Assembly: GCF_012911815.1 (NCBI RefSeq)
Contig: NZ_JAATNW010000003.1
Span: 186,001-250,000 of the forward strand
Direction: 5' to 3'
Origin: Alteromonas ponticola
GTDB lineage: Bacteria; Pseudomonadota; Gammaproteobacteria; Enterobacterales; Alteromonadaceae
Length of the DNA: 64,000 nt
In this document: positions 56,313 to 64,000 of the stretch, piece after piece
Layout of the letters: each line of letters starts with the position of its first letter
How positions within the stretch are numbered: the stretch's first letter is position 1
The notes under the pieces: model-generated
What the model saw: the letters and a program-made list of their open reading frames with translations, nothing else
What the model was told of the DNA's origin: nothing
Database searches by the model: none
Translations under genes and position numbers: made by a program

Positions 56313-58367
56313 TTAAAATTGATAACTAACCGTAACACCCACTTGACGACCGTTACCTAATTGATAGTAAGGCTGAGGTGTTTCATAAAAGTCCCGGGGA
56401 TCATTACTGAAACCACCGAACCCCCGCACATAATATTCTTTGTCGAAAGCATTTTTGAGCCACAACTTGGTTCGCCAGCTTTCAAAGACATATTCAATTT
56501 CTGTATTCACTAACGTTGTCGCAGGCGAAGTTTCATCATGTCCATCAGAAAAGTAGAATTCATCTTTGTAGTCAATATTGACCCGCCAGTAAAGGTTATC
56601 ACTGAGCGCGACATCACTGAATACATTACCCGTAAAGCGCGGCGACTGGGCTTGCTTTCGCTTTTTGACCAATGTGCCATCAGCAGTCTGATAACCTTCA
56701 AAATACGCATTCAGATAGCCCAGACTGGCCTGAATAGTCCAGGCCGGTGTCACAAGCCAGCTTAATTCAGCTTCGAATCCTTCATTGGTACCAACATCGG
56801 CATTATCAATTATGTCGATAAATTTTGGCGTATTGTCATCACGGATCTGCACATCGTAATCACTTACCTGCGTATCTTTGCGACGCATGTGAAACACTGC
56901 GAGCCTTCCAGATAAATTAGTGGTTAACGGGCCTTTTACCCCGACTTCGTAATTCCAGTTGTACTCAGCGTCAAAAAAGCGTTTGTCATCACTGACTTCC
57001 TGATCAGGGTTGACACCAGCGCCTTTAAATCCCCGGCTCACACTTGCATACCAGAAATGTTGTCCCTGCACATATTCGAGCGCTAACTTTCCTCCTAACA
57101 TAGAGGAGTCTTGCGCGAACAAGCCGCCATCGCTGTCCGTATAGTCAAAATCATACTGCTCTGCGCGAAGTCCCAGCTGCATATTCAGGCGCTCAGATAA
57201 CGCGGTATCCGTTCTGACATAAACAGCCTGACTATCGGGTTCATAGTCACTTGCAAAGTCACTCTCTAAATAAGTGTATTGACGCTGTAGTTGCTGTTCA
57301 GACGTTTTATAATAAACACCAACGACCCAGTCTGTCGTATCATTGAACAGCTTCATCGGTTCGGCAGAAACAAACCTGATATCGGCGGTTTGCGTTTCCA
57401 CGTCTCGGTAATAAGCGTCGAACGAAGCATATTCCCAGGGATGAAAGCCCGGATGAGTCCAGTCTTCATCAAAGCCGTAAGCTAATTCGTGATCTGCCTG
57501 AGTAAGCACCATTTGCAGTTTTCCCGCATTGATTTGGTGAGAAATATTCGCACTCAGCGCGTGAGTTAATTGAGTATCGAAACCTGGTTCGTCAGACCGC
57601 GTGAAGCGCGTATTCTCCAAAGAAAACGTGTCATAGCCGTTATCAATGTCGTACCAACGATAATTCAAGGTCAGGCTTGTTTGGGGGTACAGTTTCCAAC
57701 TGACTGCAACCCGTGCAGCAGACTCATCGATATTATTCGTGTTGTCCCGGTCAAGGTAAGTATTGGTAATAAAGCCGTCACTGCGGTTATGCACCAAAGC
57801 GGCTCTGAATGCGAGATCCTGCGTGATTTCACCACCATGAGCCACCTCAAACCGATAACTGTCTTTACTCGCTGCCGAGATCTCCAGCTCACCAGGGGCG
57901 TTTTGAAAGGGCTGATTGCTGGCTACTTTTATAGCTCCCGCAAGTGCGCCAGTGCCGAATACAGTAGCCTGAGGACCTCGAAAAACTTCGACTTGTTGGG
58001 TATCGAATAATAATGCCGCCCCCGCTAATCCAGAAAAGTCGAAATCATCAACCATCACGGTCACTGACGGATTGATTGGCTCAGCAAATTGACTGCGTTC
58101 ACCTATACCACGAATCTGTACGAATTTGCCCCTTGACGCACCTGCAGCGAAATTTACGTTCGGCGCAACATTGAGAATATCTTCGATATGCCTGGCCTGA
58201 TTGGTGTCTAACTGACGGGCGTTAATAATGGAGGCACTGCTATTTAACTGATCTAGATTGGCTTGACGAAAGTCACCCGTGACAGTAATAACTTCCAGTT
58301 GTTCCTCTTCTGCGTTCGCGATGTGTGAGGCTAGACATAGGGCGGTAAAAATAAACGTGTGTTTCAT
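56313..58367 (-). CDS. TonB-dependent outer-membrane receptor, thiamine-regulated
   Basis: 684 residues. Signal peptide (to about residue 19), TonB-box region (EQLEVITVTGDF), plug (about 30-160, with FAAGASRGKFVQIRGIGERSQF) and barrel ending VGVTVSYQF. It is the first gene behind the TPP riboswitch, so the cargo is probably thiamine or a thiamine precursor or phosphate, matching thiamine-regulated receptors predicted in Alteromonadales. It belongs to a different subfamily from the two FecIR-linked receptors. Energy comes from TonB-ExbBD. Confidence 0.87.
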   Translation of the reverse strand: MKHTFIFTALCLASHIANAEEEQLEVITVTGDFRQANLDQLNSSASIINARQLDTNQARHIEDILNVAPNVNFAAGASRGKFVQIRGIGERSQFAEPINPSVTVMVDDFDFSGLAGAALLFDTQQVEVFRGPQATVFGTGALAGAIKVASNQPFQNAPGELEISAASKDSYRFEVAHGGEITQDLAFRAALVHNRSDGFITNTYLDRDNTNNIDESAARVAVSWKLYPQTSLTLNYRWYDIDNGYDTFSLENTRFTRSDEPGFDTQLTHALSANISHQINAGKLQMVLTQADHELAYGFDEDWTHPGFHPWEYASFDAYYRDVETQTADIRFVSAEPMKLFNDTTDWVVGVYYKTSEQQLQRQYTYLESDFASDYEPDSQAVYVRTDTALSERLNMQLGLRAEQYDFDYTDSDGGLFAQDSSMLGGKLALEYVQGQHFWYASVSRGFKGAGVNPDQEVSDDKRFFDAEYNWNYEVGVKGPLTTNLSGRLAVFHMRRKDTQVSDYDVQIRDDNTPKFIDIIDNADVGTNEGFEAELSWLVTPAWTIQASLGYLNAYFEGYQTADGTLVKKRKQAQSPRFTGNVFSDVALSDNLYWRVNIDYKDEFYFSDGHDETSPATTLVNTEIEYVFESWRTKLWLKNAFDKEYYVRGFGGFSNDPRDFYETPQPYYQLGNGRQVGVTVSYQF

Positions 58368-58437
58368 CAGAATCTCGAATTATTATCACTATTGAGATCC
58401 AGAAATAAGCAGCAGGTGCTGGTGAGTAAGCGCTAGA

Positions 58438-58546
58438 CCATTCCTACGCCGGCATTATCCGGATCAGGTTCACGACTTCACTAAACAGGCAGTGAAGACA
58501 TAAGGGTTCCTACGTCGTAGATCTCAGCCAATTCGGCACCCCTTGG
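58438..58546 (-). promoter_or_regulatory. TPP riboswitch (THI box)
   Basis: All conserved blocks are present on the minus strand: GGGGTGC, GGCTGAGA, ACCCTT, GAACCTGATCCGGATAATG and GCGTAGGAA in order, with P1 closed by CCAAGG and its partner near the 3' end. The aptamer ends about 70 bases before the receptor ATG. TPP should switch off the whole salvage operon. The expression platform is not obvious by eye; there is no strong terminator, so control of translation start is likely. Confidence 0.95.
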
Positions 58547-58636
58547 TATGAAGCGCGCAGTCTAACAGCACAGTATTAAAGGTCAAGTGAATCGTGCATT
58601 CAGCAGTAAAAATGGCTCACAATTCTTACAGCTATG

Positions 58637-58671
58637 CAATAAAAAACGCCTGCGTGTGACGGTGCAGGCGT
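58637..58671 (-). terminator. minus-direction terminator upstream of the thiamine operon
   Basis: ACGCCTGC (58646-58653) and GCAGGCGT (58664-58671) with six T residues after the stem in the minus direction. No annotated minus-strand gene precedes it. Confidence 0.65.
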
Positions 58672-58678
58672 GTGGAGG

Positions 58679-58704
58679 GGTCTGTTGAAATGACAGACCT
58701 TTTT
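58679..58704 (+). terminator. plus-direction terminator with no annotated gene
   Basis: GGTCTGT (58679-58685) and ACAGACC (58693-58699), seven-base loop, then TTTTT. No plus-strand gene lies upstream of it for several kilobases; only antisense of the riboswitch region. Confidence 0.6.
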
Positions 58705-58994
58705 CTGACATCTAACGCGCCATTCATCATTTCCTGTCGAGAAGTTTAACCACTTGGCGGTTGGTCAATTGTCTGTACCAGACGGTATATTATTGAGAAA
58801 ATAAATCTCGTCGATTAAGCTAATATACATTTTCTTTCGTAGGAAAAATGACTGTCAAAGACATCATTGATTCAACTTCACTATAAACCGAAGGCTGGTC
58901 ACAAAATAGGACACTTTCTACTAATTTTGGGTTAATTTTTAACTCAAACCAACGCTCTCATCACTCATGGTTGATAAGTTATTAAGGAGGATAT
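58705..58994. other. upstream region of the AraC/HDOD gene
   Basis: No credible ORF. TTTGGGTTAA (58926-58935) and TTAACTCAAA (58939-58948) form a ten-pair palindrome with a three-base centre about 47 bases before the gene start; it may be an operator for the regulator. AAGGAGG (58984-58990) is a strong SD. Confidence 0.4.
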
Positions 58995-60764
58995 GTGTAC
59001 AACAGGGGAATGTTCTGGTCTGCCATAATACGTGCATTGTTAGCTATGCGTCGCGATCAAATGTGCGAAAGCGATGAGCATCAAAATGCGATGGATGATG
59101 TCGCGCAATTAGAAAATGGCCACGTACATAAAAGCATAATCGATAAAACGTTAACCACACTGATCCCGCAAGACCGTATGCAGCAGACCGGAAAATCTCT
59201 CGCTGGCTATCTTGATTTTAATAAAATGGGTAACTTTGTGGTCTTACTGACCTCACTGCGAAATATCAACGATGTGCTGGAAACCTTATCGCAACATGCT
59301 GGTTTGCTGCTGGGCAGAGAGCGAAATTTTCAATTTGAGGCCAATCAAGAGGTTCGTTTATCCTGGGATAGTCAGGGCTATTCATTGCCGGATGAACTTG
59401 AAATGTTTTTTTTACTGATTTTGTTTCGTCATTTGTCAGGCAGGCATTTTGACTTTAATCAAATCGAGCTTCCCTACTCCGATGTCGCTGGCCTGGTTGG
59501 CACTCTGTCCAAGGCGCAATTCAGACAATCTGAAGCAAAGCTTGTTTTCACTTTTGACTCGAAGTGGCTCAACCACACTTCATATTATCACAGTGCACAA
59601 TTGGTCAAGCTATTGAAAGATGCACTTGTGACCGTTGATGATTTACCTTTGCAAAAAAAACTACACACTATTTTCAGCAAAAGCGAAAAGCCGGCTCGAA
59701 TCAGAATCGAGTGGGTCGCCGAGGAGCTCGGCATGTCGGAATCAAATTTGCGGAAACAACTACGCCAAGAGAATGTCTCATTCAGCGGTGTACTGAAAAA
59801 TTTCATTCATGAACTTTCCAGTCATCATTTACTTTCAGGAAAAAAAAACGAATCCACAGCTGACCTGCTTGGGTTTTCTGACCGACGTGCGTTTGAACGC
59901 AGTTTCAAAGAGTTTTCGGGGATTAGTGCTGGGCAGGTTCGTCAATTGGGCAGTCGGCTGCGATTTCATCGGGGGAACCATCATCTTATTGATGTAGTTG
60001 ATAACCTCCCACCGTTGCCCAATACAATTTCCCAACTTGTTAGTCTTGATAATAAGAATGCCACAGTCGAAAGGGTGGTCAACATTATTGAACAAGACCC
60101 AATCTTTCACGCTCATATCATGAGCAAAGCCAGTCGCGCCGTGTTTGGCAGCTCTCCGAAAAATCTGCAGCAAGCAGTAGGTAGAAATTTGGGCGTCTCA
60201 AACATCAAACATCTGGCAGTGGTTTTTGCCACTCAGCAGCTTTTGACACTGCAATGTCGCCACCCCGACGTACAGAAGCTCACGGATGCTATGCTGTTAA
60301 GTCTGACACTTTATCAATGTGCATTTGTGACTGACAGCGAGCAAATTAATGACGAAATCGTTAAACAGATGCTGCTTTTTGGACTACTGTCACTTTTTAT
60401 CGTATTTCACGATGAGTGCATATTAGTCGATGGAACGATGCAGAAATGGGAAACCGCGAGCAATTTTGCCGAATTCAGCCACGCCCTGAACGCTGAATTT
60501 GGTATATGTCTATATGGAGCAACCACTCTGATGCTGCTGCGATGGGGCTTCAAAAGCACAGCAAACCATCAATTATGGAAACTGTGCAAAGATGCCACTA
60601 TTGATGATGATGGGATATATCGCCACGTCCGGCTTTGTCATAATCTTGCATTCTCAGCAACGTGTTACGCAGGAAAGGCAAACCCCGAACAGCTGGTAGC
60701 AGATTTGGAAGACCAACAACAGTCAAAACTTCTTAACCTGCTTGAAAAATGGCAAGGCCTTTAA
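58995..60764 (+). CDS. AraC-type regulator fused to an HDOD domain
   Basis: 589 residues. Residues about 65-215 resemble the ligand-binding region of the OruR/arabinose_bd type of AraC regulators. Residues about 233-325 hold the double helix-turn-helix (WVAEELGMSESNLRKQLRQ, then TADLLGFSDRRAFERSFKEFSG). Residues about 335-535 are an HDOD domain (LPPLPNTISQLVSLDNKNATVERVVNIIEQDP, then LQQAVGRNLGVSNIKHLAVVF). HDOD domains bind no known metal and act in second-messenger or phosphorelay output. Joining it to an AraC DNA-binding domain is unusual. The start is GTG 58995 (AAGGAGG four bases before) or ATG 59010. It stands alone, convergent with the thioesterase. Confidence 0.78.
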   Translation: MYNRGMFWSAIIRALLAMRRDQMCESDEHQNAMDDVAQLENGHVHKSIIDKTLTTLIPQDRMQQTGKSLAGYLDFNKMGNFVVLLTSLRNINDVLETLSQHAGLLLGRERNFQFEANQEVRLSWDSQGYSLPDELEMFFLLILFRHLSGRHFDFNQIELPYSDVAGLVGTLSKAQFRQSEAKLVFTFDSKWLNHTSYYHSAQLVKLLKDALVTVDDLPLQKKLHTIFSKSEKPARIRIEWVAEELGMSESNLRKQLRQENVSFSGVLKNFIHELSSHHLLSGKKNESTADLLGFSDRRAFERSFKEFSGISAGQVRQLGSRLRFHRGNHHLIDVVDNLPPLPNTISQLVSLDNKNATVERVVNIIEQDPIFHAHIMSKASRAVFGSSPKNLQQAVGRNLGVSNIKHLAVVFATQQLLTLQCRHPDVQKLTDAMLLSLTLYQCAFVTDSEQINDEIVKQMLLFGLLSLFIVFHDECILVDGTMQKWETASNFAEFSHALNAEFGICLYGATTLMLLRWGFKSTANHQLWKLCKDATIDDDGIYRHVRLCHNLAFSATCYAGKANPEQLVADLEDQQQSKLLNLLEKWQGL

Positions 60765-60769
60765 CTGAA

Positions 60770-61198
60770 CTATTCTACCTTGTCAGTGATAAGATTAAGT
60801 GAGCGAATCTCCTTATCAGTTTGCGACTTAAGTCCCTCTAACGTTTTACCGTGTGGCACAGGTTGACGTGTAACCGGATCGACTTTGACAAAAACAATAT
60901 CATCCGCAAGGCAAATTGTTTTTTTGGTTGCTTTATTTCTTACCAGACAACTAACCCGGATCGATGTTTTACCCACTGATTTTGTTTCCAGCCCAAATTC
61001 AACGATATCACCTTGCATGGCGGGGGATTCAAAGTTTATTTCACCTATATGCTTAGTCACCAGGCAATTGGTTTCCAATTGACAAATTGCGTAAATTGCT
61101 GACTCTTCGTCAATCCATTCCAGTGCTCTTCCACCGAATAATGAATCGGCATAGTTTAAATCATTGGGCATTACTAAACGGCGAGATAAAAAACGCAT
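60770..61198 (-). CDS. acyl-CoA thioesterase, hotdog fold (YciA-like)
   Basis: 142 residues from ATG 61198, which has GAGG eight bases upstream; a longer frame to 61237 lacks an SD. Hotdog helix with the catalytic region NDLNYADSLFGGRALEWIDEESAIYA, followed by VTKHIGEINFESPAMQGDIVEF, as in YciA and related acyl-CoA hydrolases. It releases CoA from short or medium acyl-CoAs in the cytosol. Its end is six bases from the AraC/HDOD stop (convergent). Divergent from tmcA. Confidence 0.85.
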   Translation of the reverse strand: MRFLSRRLVMPNDLNYADSLFGGRALEWIDEESAIYAICQLETNCLVTKHIGEINFESPAMQGDIVEFGLETKSVGKTSIRVSCLVRNKATKKTICLADDIVFVKVDPVTRQPVPHGKTLEGLKSQTDKEIRSLNLITDKVE

Positions 61199-61257
61199 TC
61201 GAAATCCTCTGGTTATCCCGTTAAAATCTAACATCATTATACGTTATTCAGGTTGAT

Positions 61258-63339
61258 ATGGCTTTAACTAAGGTACGAGAGTGGCTCTTTGCTCATCATA
61301 AAATGATGACCAGCGAAGCCTTTCATCGTCAGATGCTAATCGTAGCGATGGCAGAAGATGAGGGGTTAGCATGCATAAATGAGCTTATCCGACACTCAGA
61401 CCATTCAGTCACTGTTTGTGCGCTTAGTGAAAGGGCAATATCGGCCACCCTTTCGAAACCCCCTGCGCTGTATAAGCAGCTTCTCGGCCAATCCTACGAC
61501 ATCGCTATTTATGATGCTGTCACCGACTTTAGGCCGTCTGCATTGCTAGCCTTGGCGGGAACAGTGTGCCATAACGGCACTCTTATCCTCATTACGCCTC
61601 CTTTAGCAGAATGGCCGCAAAAGGCAGTGGTTAACCCGCCATTCTATCTCACCTATGGCTTTACTCTGGATAAAAGCCGATATGTGGAACAGATCTGCGG
61701 TGCATTTGGTAGAAATAACAATATCGCTATTTTGCAGGATAACAGTTTGTATTTGCCCATAAAGTCATCACCAGGTGAACCCGCTAAACCAGACGATATG
61801 TTTAAAAGTGATGATCAAAAAGTCGCATTCACGCGCCTGCAGAATTTTTATTTCACTGAGAAACGTTTTGCTATCGTTAATGCCAAGCGTGGCAGAGGTA
61901 AGAGTGCTGCATTGGGTCTGCTCTGTGCATGGTTACAGGCACAGGGTAATGCTGTATTAGTGACATCTACCGCCAGACAATCGGTAGCAGGCCTGTTCGC
62001 CATTTATCAACACTACTATTCGTCCTTCGTACCCACCCCACCGCCGCATAATCAACCTATCCCCACATTAAGTTGGGTCGCCCCCGACTCCTCCGTGCTC
62101 CTTAACCACAATTACGATGTGCTAATCATTGATGAGGCAGCATCATTTCCTGTACCTCTGCTGATGCAGATTTGTATTGCGAATAAAAAAGTCATCTTGA
62201 GTTCCACCATTGATGGCTACGAGGGCAGCGGTAAAGGTTTTGAGCATAAGGTGCTGACAGCACTTAACGATTTAGCCCCAGTTGAACTAATAACGCTTGC
62301 AACACCTTTGCGTTGGTTTAACGATGATCCTGTTGAACAGGTTTTGACAAGTGCCTTATTGTTACAGCCAAAATCAAACACAGCTGCAGAGTGTGAATCA
62401 GTAACGGATGTAAAGTTTATCCTGGTGCCTGGGCTACATCTTGCGAATGAAGATTTATCTCAGATCATGCAATTGCTGAATTCGGCACATTACCAGACAA
62501 CGCCGGATGATTTAATGCGCCTGACAGACTCACCGGATATTTTGTATGCACTATTAAAAACAGCTCAGAACGAAATTGTTGCAGCTGCGGCTATCAACAT
62601 TGAAGGCGGTGACAAACTCTCTTCGCTGGCAAATGAAATAAGCAGCGGCCAACGCAGAGTAAAAGGACACCTTAGCGCGCAAGGCTTGGCGTATTTCGCC
62701 GCCACACCAGAACTTGCCAACAAAACATACTGGCGGATAAATAGAATTGCTGTAAGTCATGAAATGCAGCGGCGTAGTTTTGGCTCCCACTTGCTCGATA
62801 ACATTATTGAGGCTGCCACAGGTCAACAAGTGGATGCATTAACCAGCTCTTTCGGAGCCAATGTCAAACTGCTTAATTTCTGGCTCAAACATGGTTTCAG
62901 ATTAGTGAAAATCGGTAACAAGAAAAACAAAGCCAGTGGCACCGCGAGCGCACTGGTAACCTATTCGCTGAACGAGGAATTTGAGTTAAATGTTCGAACC
63001 CTTTCCCAGCTAGGACACAATGATGCAAAGTACGACGGTGCTGATACACTCGCAATGGCAATGTTTGCGCAAGAAACTATTAAGACTACTTATCTTGATC
63101 AGATTTACTTAGAAAGATGGAAGCAATTCTGTAATGGGCAGCGAATTTACAGCGCGTTAGGTTCAGCGATACCTTGGCTGCTTAATAAACTGATTGACGA
63201 ACAGCTTCCAGATAGCGATCAGGAAAAAACTAAATTGATTTCAATGCTCAGTTCGTTGCCGCGTAAAAAGCAGCTATGTACTGAAGATATCAACAGGCTC
63301 AGAGATTTAGCAAGGCCGTATCTCAAGGATGATGAATGA
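61258..63339 (+). CDS. tmcA: tRNA(Met) cytidine acetyltransferase
   Basis: 693 residues. An N-terminal domain, a RecA-like helicase domain with Walker A R211-GRGKS216 (NAKRGRGKSAALGLL) and Walker B LIIDEAASFPV, then a GNAT acetyltransferase domain (about 480-580: RINRIAVSHEMQRRSFGSHLLDNII) and a C-terminal helical part. It makes N4-acetylcytidine at the wobble base of elongator tRNA-Met, using ATP and acetyl-CoA. Length is near the E. coli protein (671). Confidence 0.93.
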   Translation: MALTKVREWLFAHHKMMTSEAFHRQMLIVAMAEDEGLACINELIRHSDHSVTVCALSERAISATLSKPPALYKQLLGQSYDIAIYDAVTDFRPSALLALAGTVCHNGTLILITPPLAEWPQKAVVNPPFYLTYGFTLDKSRYVEQICGAFGRNNNIAILQDNSLYLPIKSSPGEPAKPDDMFKSDDQKVAFTRLQNFYFTEKRFAIVNAKRGRGKSAALGLLCAWLQAQGNAVLVTSTARQSVAGLFAIYQHYYSSFVPTPPPHNQPIPTLSWVAPDSSVLLNHNYDVLIIDEAASFPVPLLMQICIANKKVILSSTIDGYEGSGKGFEHKVLTALNDLAPVELITLATPLRWFNDDPVEQVLTSALLLQPKSNTAAECESVTDVKFILVPGLHLANEDLSQIMQLLNSAHYQTTPDDLMRLTDSPDILYALLKTAQNEIVAAAAINIEGGDKLSSLANEISSGQRRVKGHLSAQGLAYFAATPELANKTYWRINRIAVSHEMQRRSFGSHLLDNIIEAATGQQVDALTSSFGANVKLLNFWLKHGFRLVKIGNKKNKASGTASALVTYSLNEEFELNVRTLSQLGHNDAKYDGADTLAMAMFAQETIKTTYLDQIYLERWKQFCNGQRIYSALGSAIPWLLNKLIDEQLPDSDQEKTKLISMLSSLPRKKQLCTEDINRLRDLARPYLKDDE

Positions 63340-63452
63340 GGACGGGTTACGTTGATTACTCAGCGTTGAAATTTAAAAACAGTTAAAACATTCAACTAAA
63401 CAAGATGTTGCGTAAAAATCAATGGCAAGCTAATCCAGTACAATTTGTATAA

Positions 63453-63483
63453 AAAAAGCCCGACATATCGTCAGGCTTTTTAA
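63453..63483. terminator. bidirectional terminator after tmcA
   Basis: AAAAAGCC and GGCTTTTT arms with a central GAC/GTC pair and one C-A mismatch, between convergent tmcA and the TPR gene. Confidence 0.7.
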
Positions 63484-63520
63484 AATCGTTTTTATTAACA
63501 AATCGCTTAGCAAATAAGCG

Positions 63521-64000
63521 TTAAATGTTAATTCCGCGATTCTTAGCTTTTTCTTTGATGTAAGGAACCCATGCATTAGCATTTCTTCTAATCGAGTTAT
63601 CCTTTTTCGCCATCTCAGCGTACTCAAAAGCTCTTTTGAAGTTACCCAGATAAAAATGTGCTTCCATTAAAGAGAAGTGAATTTTACCTGGATCATCCAC
63701 ACCGCGCTCAAGCGCATTTTCCAATGCTGTGATAGCATTTTTATAGTCTTCAGCAACGATAAGCAAAGTACCCTGCTTACGGTAGTGGTCTGGATCTGAG
63801 CTCTTCGCTGCAGCTCTGCCATAATAATTGGCGGCTGTTTTGTAGTTTTTAGCCTGGTGATAGGAATTTGCTATCGTAGCTAAGTTACTGGCGTTATCTT
63901 CGACTAAGCCTGATTTAACATGCTTTTCCATCACCGTAGCTGACTTAAACGGAATACCATTAGACGCGTATAGCTGCGCTATCTGCTTAATATGATTTTC
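63521..64000 (-). CDS. TPR-repeat protein, 5' end outside the window
   Basis: At least 159 residues; the frame stays open to the right edge, so the start is beyond it and the ATG near 63934 is probably internal. At least three TPR units are visible (ATIANSYHQAKNYKTAANYYGRAA, KQGTLLIVAEDYKNAITALENAL, HFSLMEAHFYLGNFKRAFEYAEMA). The C-terminal ending ANAWVPYIKEKAK resembles TPR proteins that close TonB2-ExbB2-ExbD2 clusters in Alteromonadales and Vibrio, so the region to the right may encode that energy system. This link is inference from memory of the family. Confidence 0.65.
   Translation of the reverse strand, partial: ENHIKQIAQLYASNGIPFKSATVMEKHVKSGLVEDNASNLATIANSYHQAKNYKTAANYYGRAAAKSSDPDHYRKQGTLLIVAEDYKNAITALENALERGVDDPGKIHFSLMEAHFYLGNFKRAFEYAEMAKKDNSIRRNANAWVPYIKEKAKNRGINI

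Noticed and set aside
58632..58730. 32-residue minus-strand ORF before the thiamine operon
   Set aside because: It spans both hairpins 58637-58704, its SD touches the ATG, and codon content looks random; the hairpins explain the sequence better.
1..64000. CRISPR arrays, insertion sequences, prophage genes, integron attC sites, toxin-antitoxin pairs
   Set aside because: I looked for regular repeats with spacers, transposase or integrase motifs and flanking inverted repeats and saw none.

Overview
The window looks like a chromosomal segment of a marine gammaproteobacterium of the order Alteromonadales, most likely Alteromonadaceae. The reasons are gammaproteobacterial gene neighbourhoods (prmB-aroC divergent from smrB, motY divergent from rnt, holD-rimI, grxD next to sodB, yeaG-yeaH-spoVR, argS-prfC, lysS-prfB), several large TonB-dependent receptors, a polar sodium-type flagellar motor protein (MotY), a PEP-CTERM surface protein and a PnuT-type thiamine transporter. 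I saw no prophage, insertion sequence, integron or CRISPR array. This assignment is inference from gene content; no database was searched.

Layout. 1-4.3 kb is accessory-like: two tiny ORFs at the edge, an XRE-type regulator fused to a membrane domain and coupled to a beta-lactamase-fold serine hydrolase, a PEP-CTERM protein with a sigma-54-like promoter, and a DUF4136-like lipoprotein. 4.3-12.5 kb holds gloA, a Rieske oxygenase, glpQ, motY/rnt, a 2-Cys peroxiredoxin, a large hybrid sensor kinase and Fur-box-controlled bfd. 12.5-20 kb is an iron-type cell-surface signalling locus: FecI-like sigma factor, FecR-like anti-sigma, a receptor with an N-terminal signalling domain, and a close receptor paralogue lacking that domain. 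20.3-26.7 kb carries grxD, sodB and the stress operon prkA-yeaH-spoVR. 26.7-33.3 kb holds a beta-propeller protein, an MFS transporter, aroC, prmB, smrB and an AidB-like dehydrogenase.

33.4-36.7 kb is gene-poor. It holds a 44-residue secreted peptide gene missed by length cut-offs, uncharacterised genes, a cold-shock gene, and what I read as an undescribed Fur-controlled small RNA (promoter, overlapping Fur box, about 75 nt transcript, strong intrinsic terminator). 36.7-54.5 kb is mostly housekeeping: an SLT-like lipoprotein, gshA, an M16 protease, an orphan HPt protein, a pseudouridine synthase, a PanE-like reductase, lysS, prfB with its programmed frameshift, an FMN reductase, argS, prfC, a glycosidase-like lipoprotein, rimI, holD and tRNA-Trp.

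54.6-58.6 kb is a compact thiamine-salvage operon under a TPP riboswitch: TonB receptor, YkoF-like thiamine-binding protein, PnuT permease and a thiamine-kinase-like protein. 58.9-64 kb holds an unusual AraC/HDOD fusion regulator, an acyl-CoA thioesterase, tmcA and a truncated TPR gene that may belong to a TonB2 cluster.

Iron and oxidative stress link several parts: the Fur box at bfd, the Fur-regulated small RNA candidate, sodB (whose leader has a 9-nt perfect complement to the start of that RNA), grxD and the FecIR locus.
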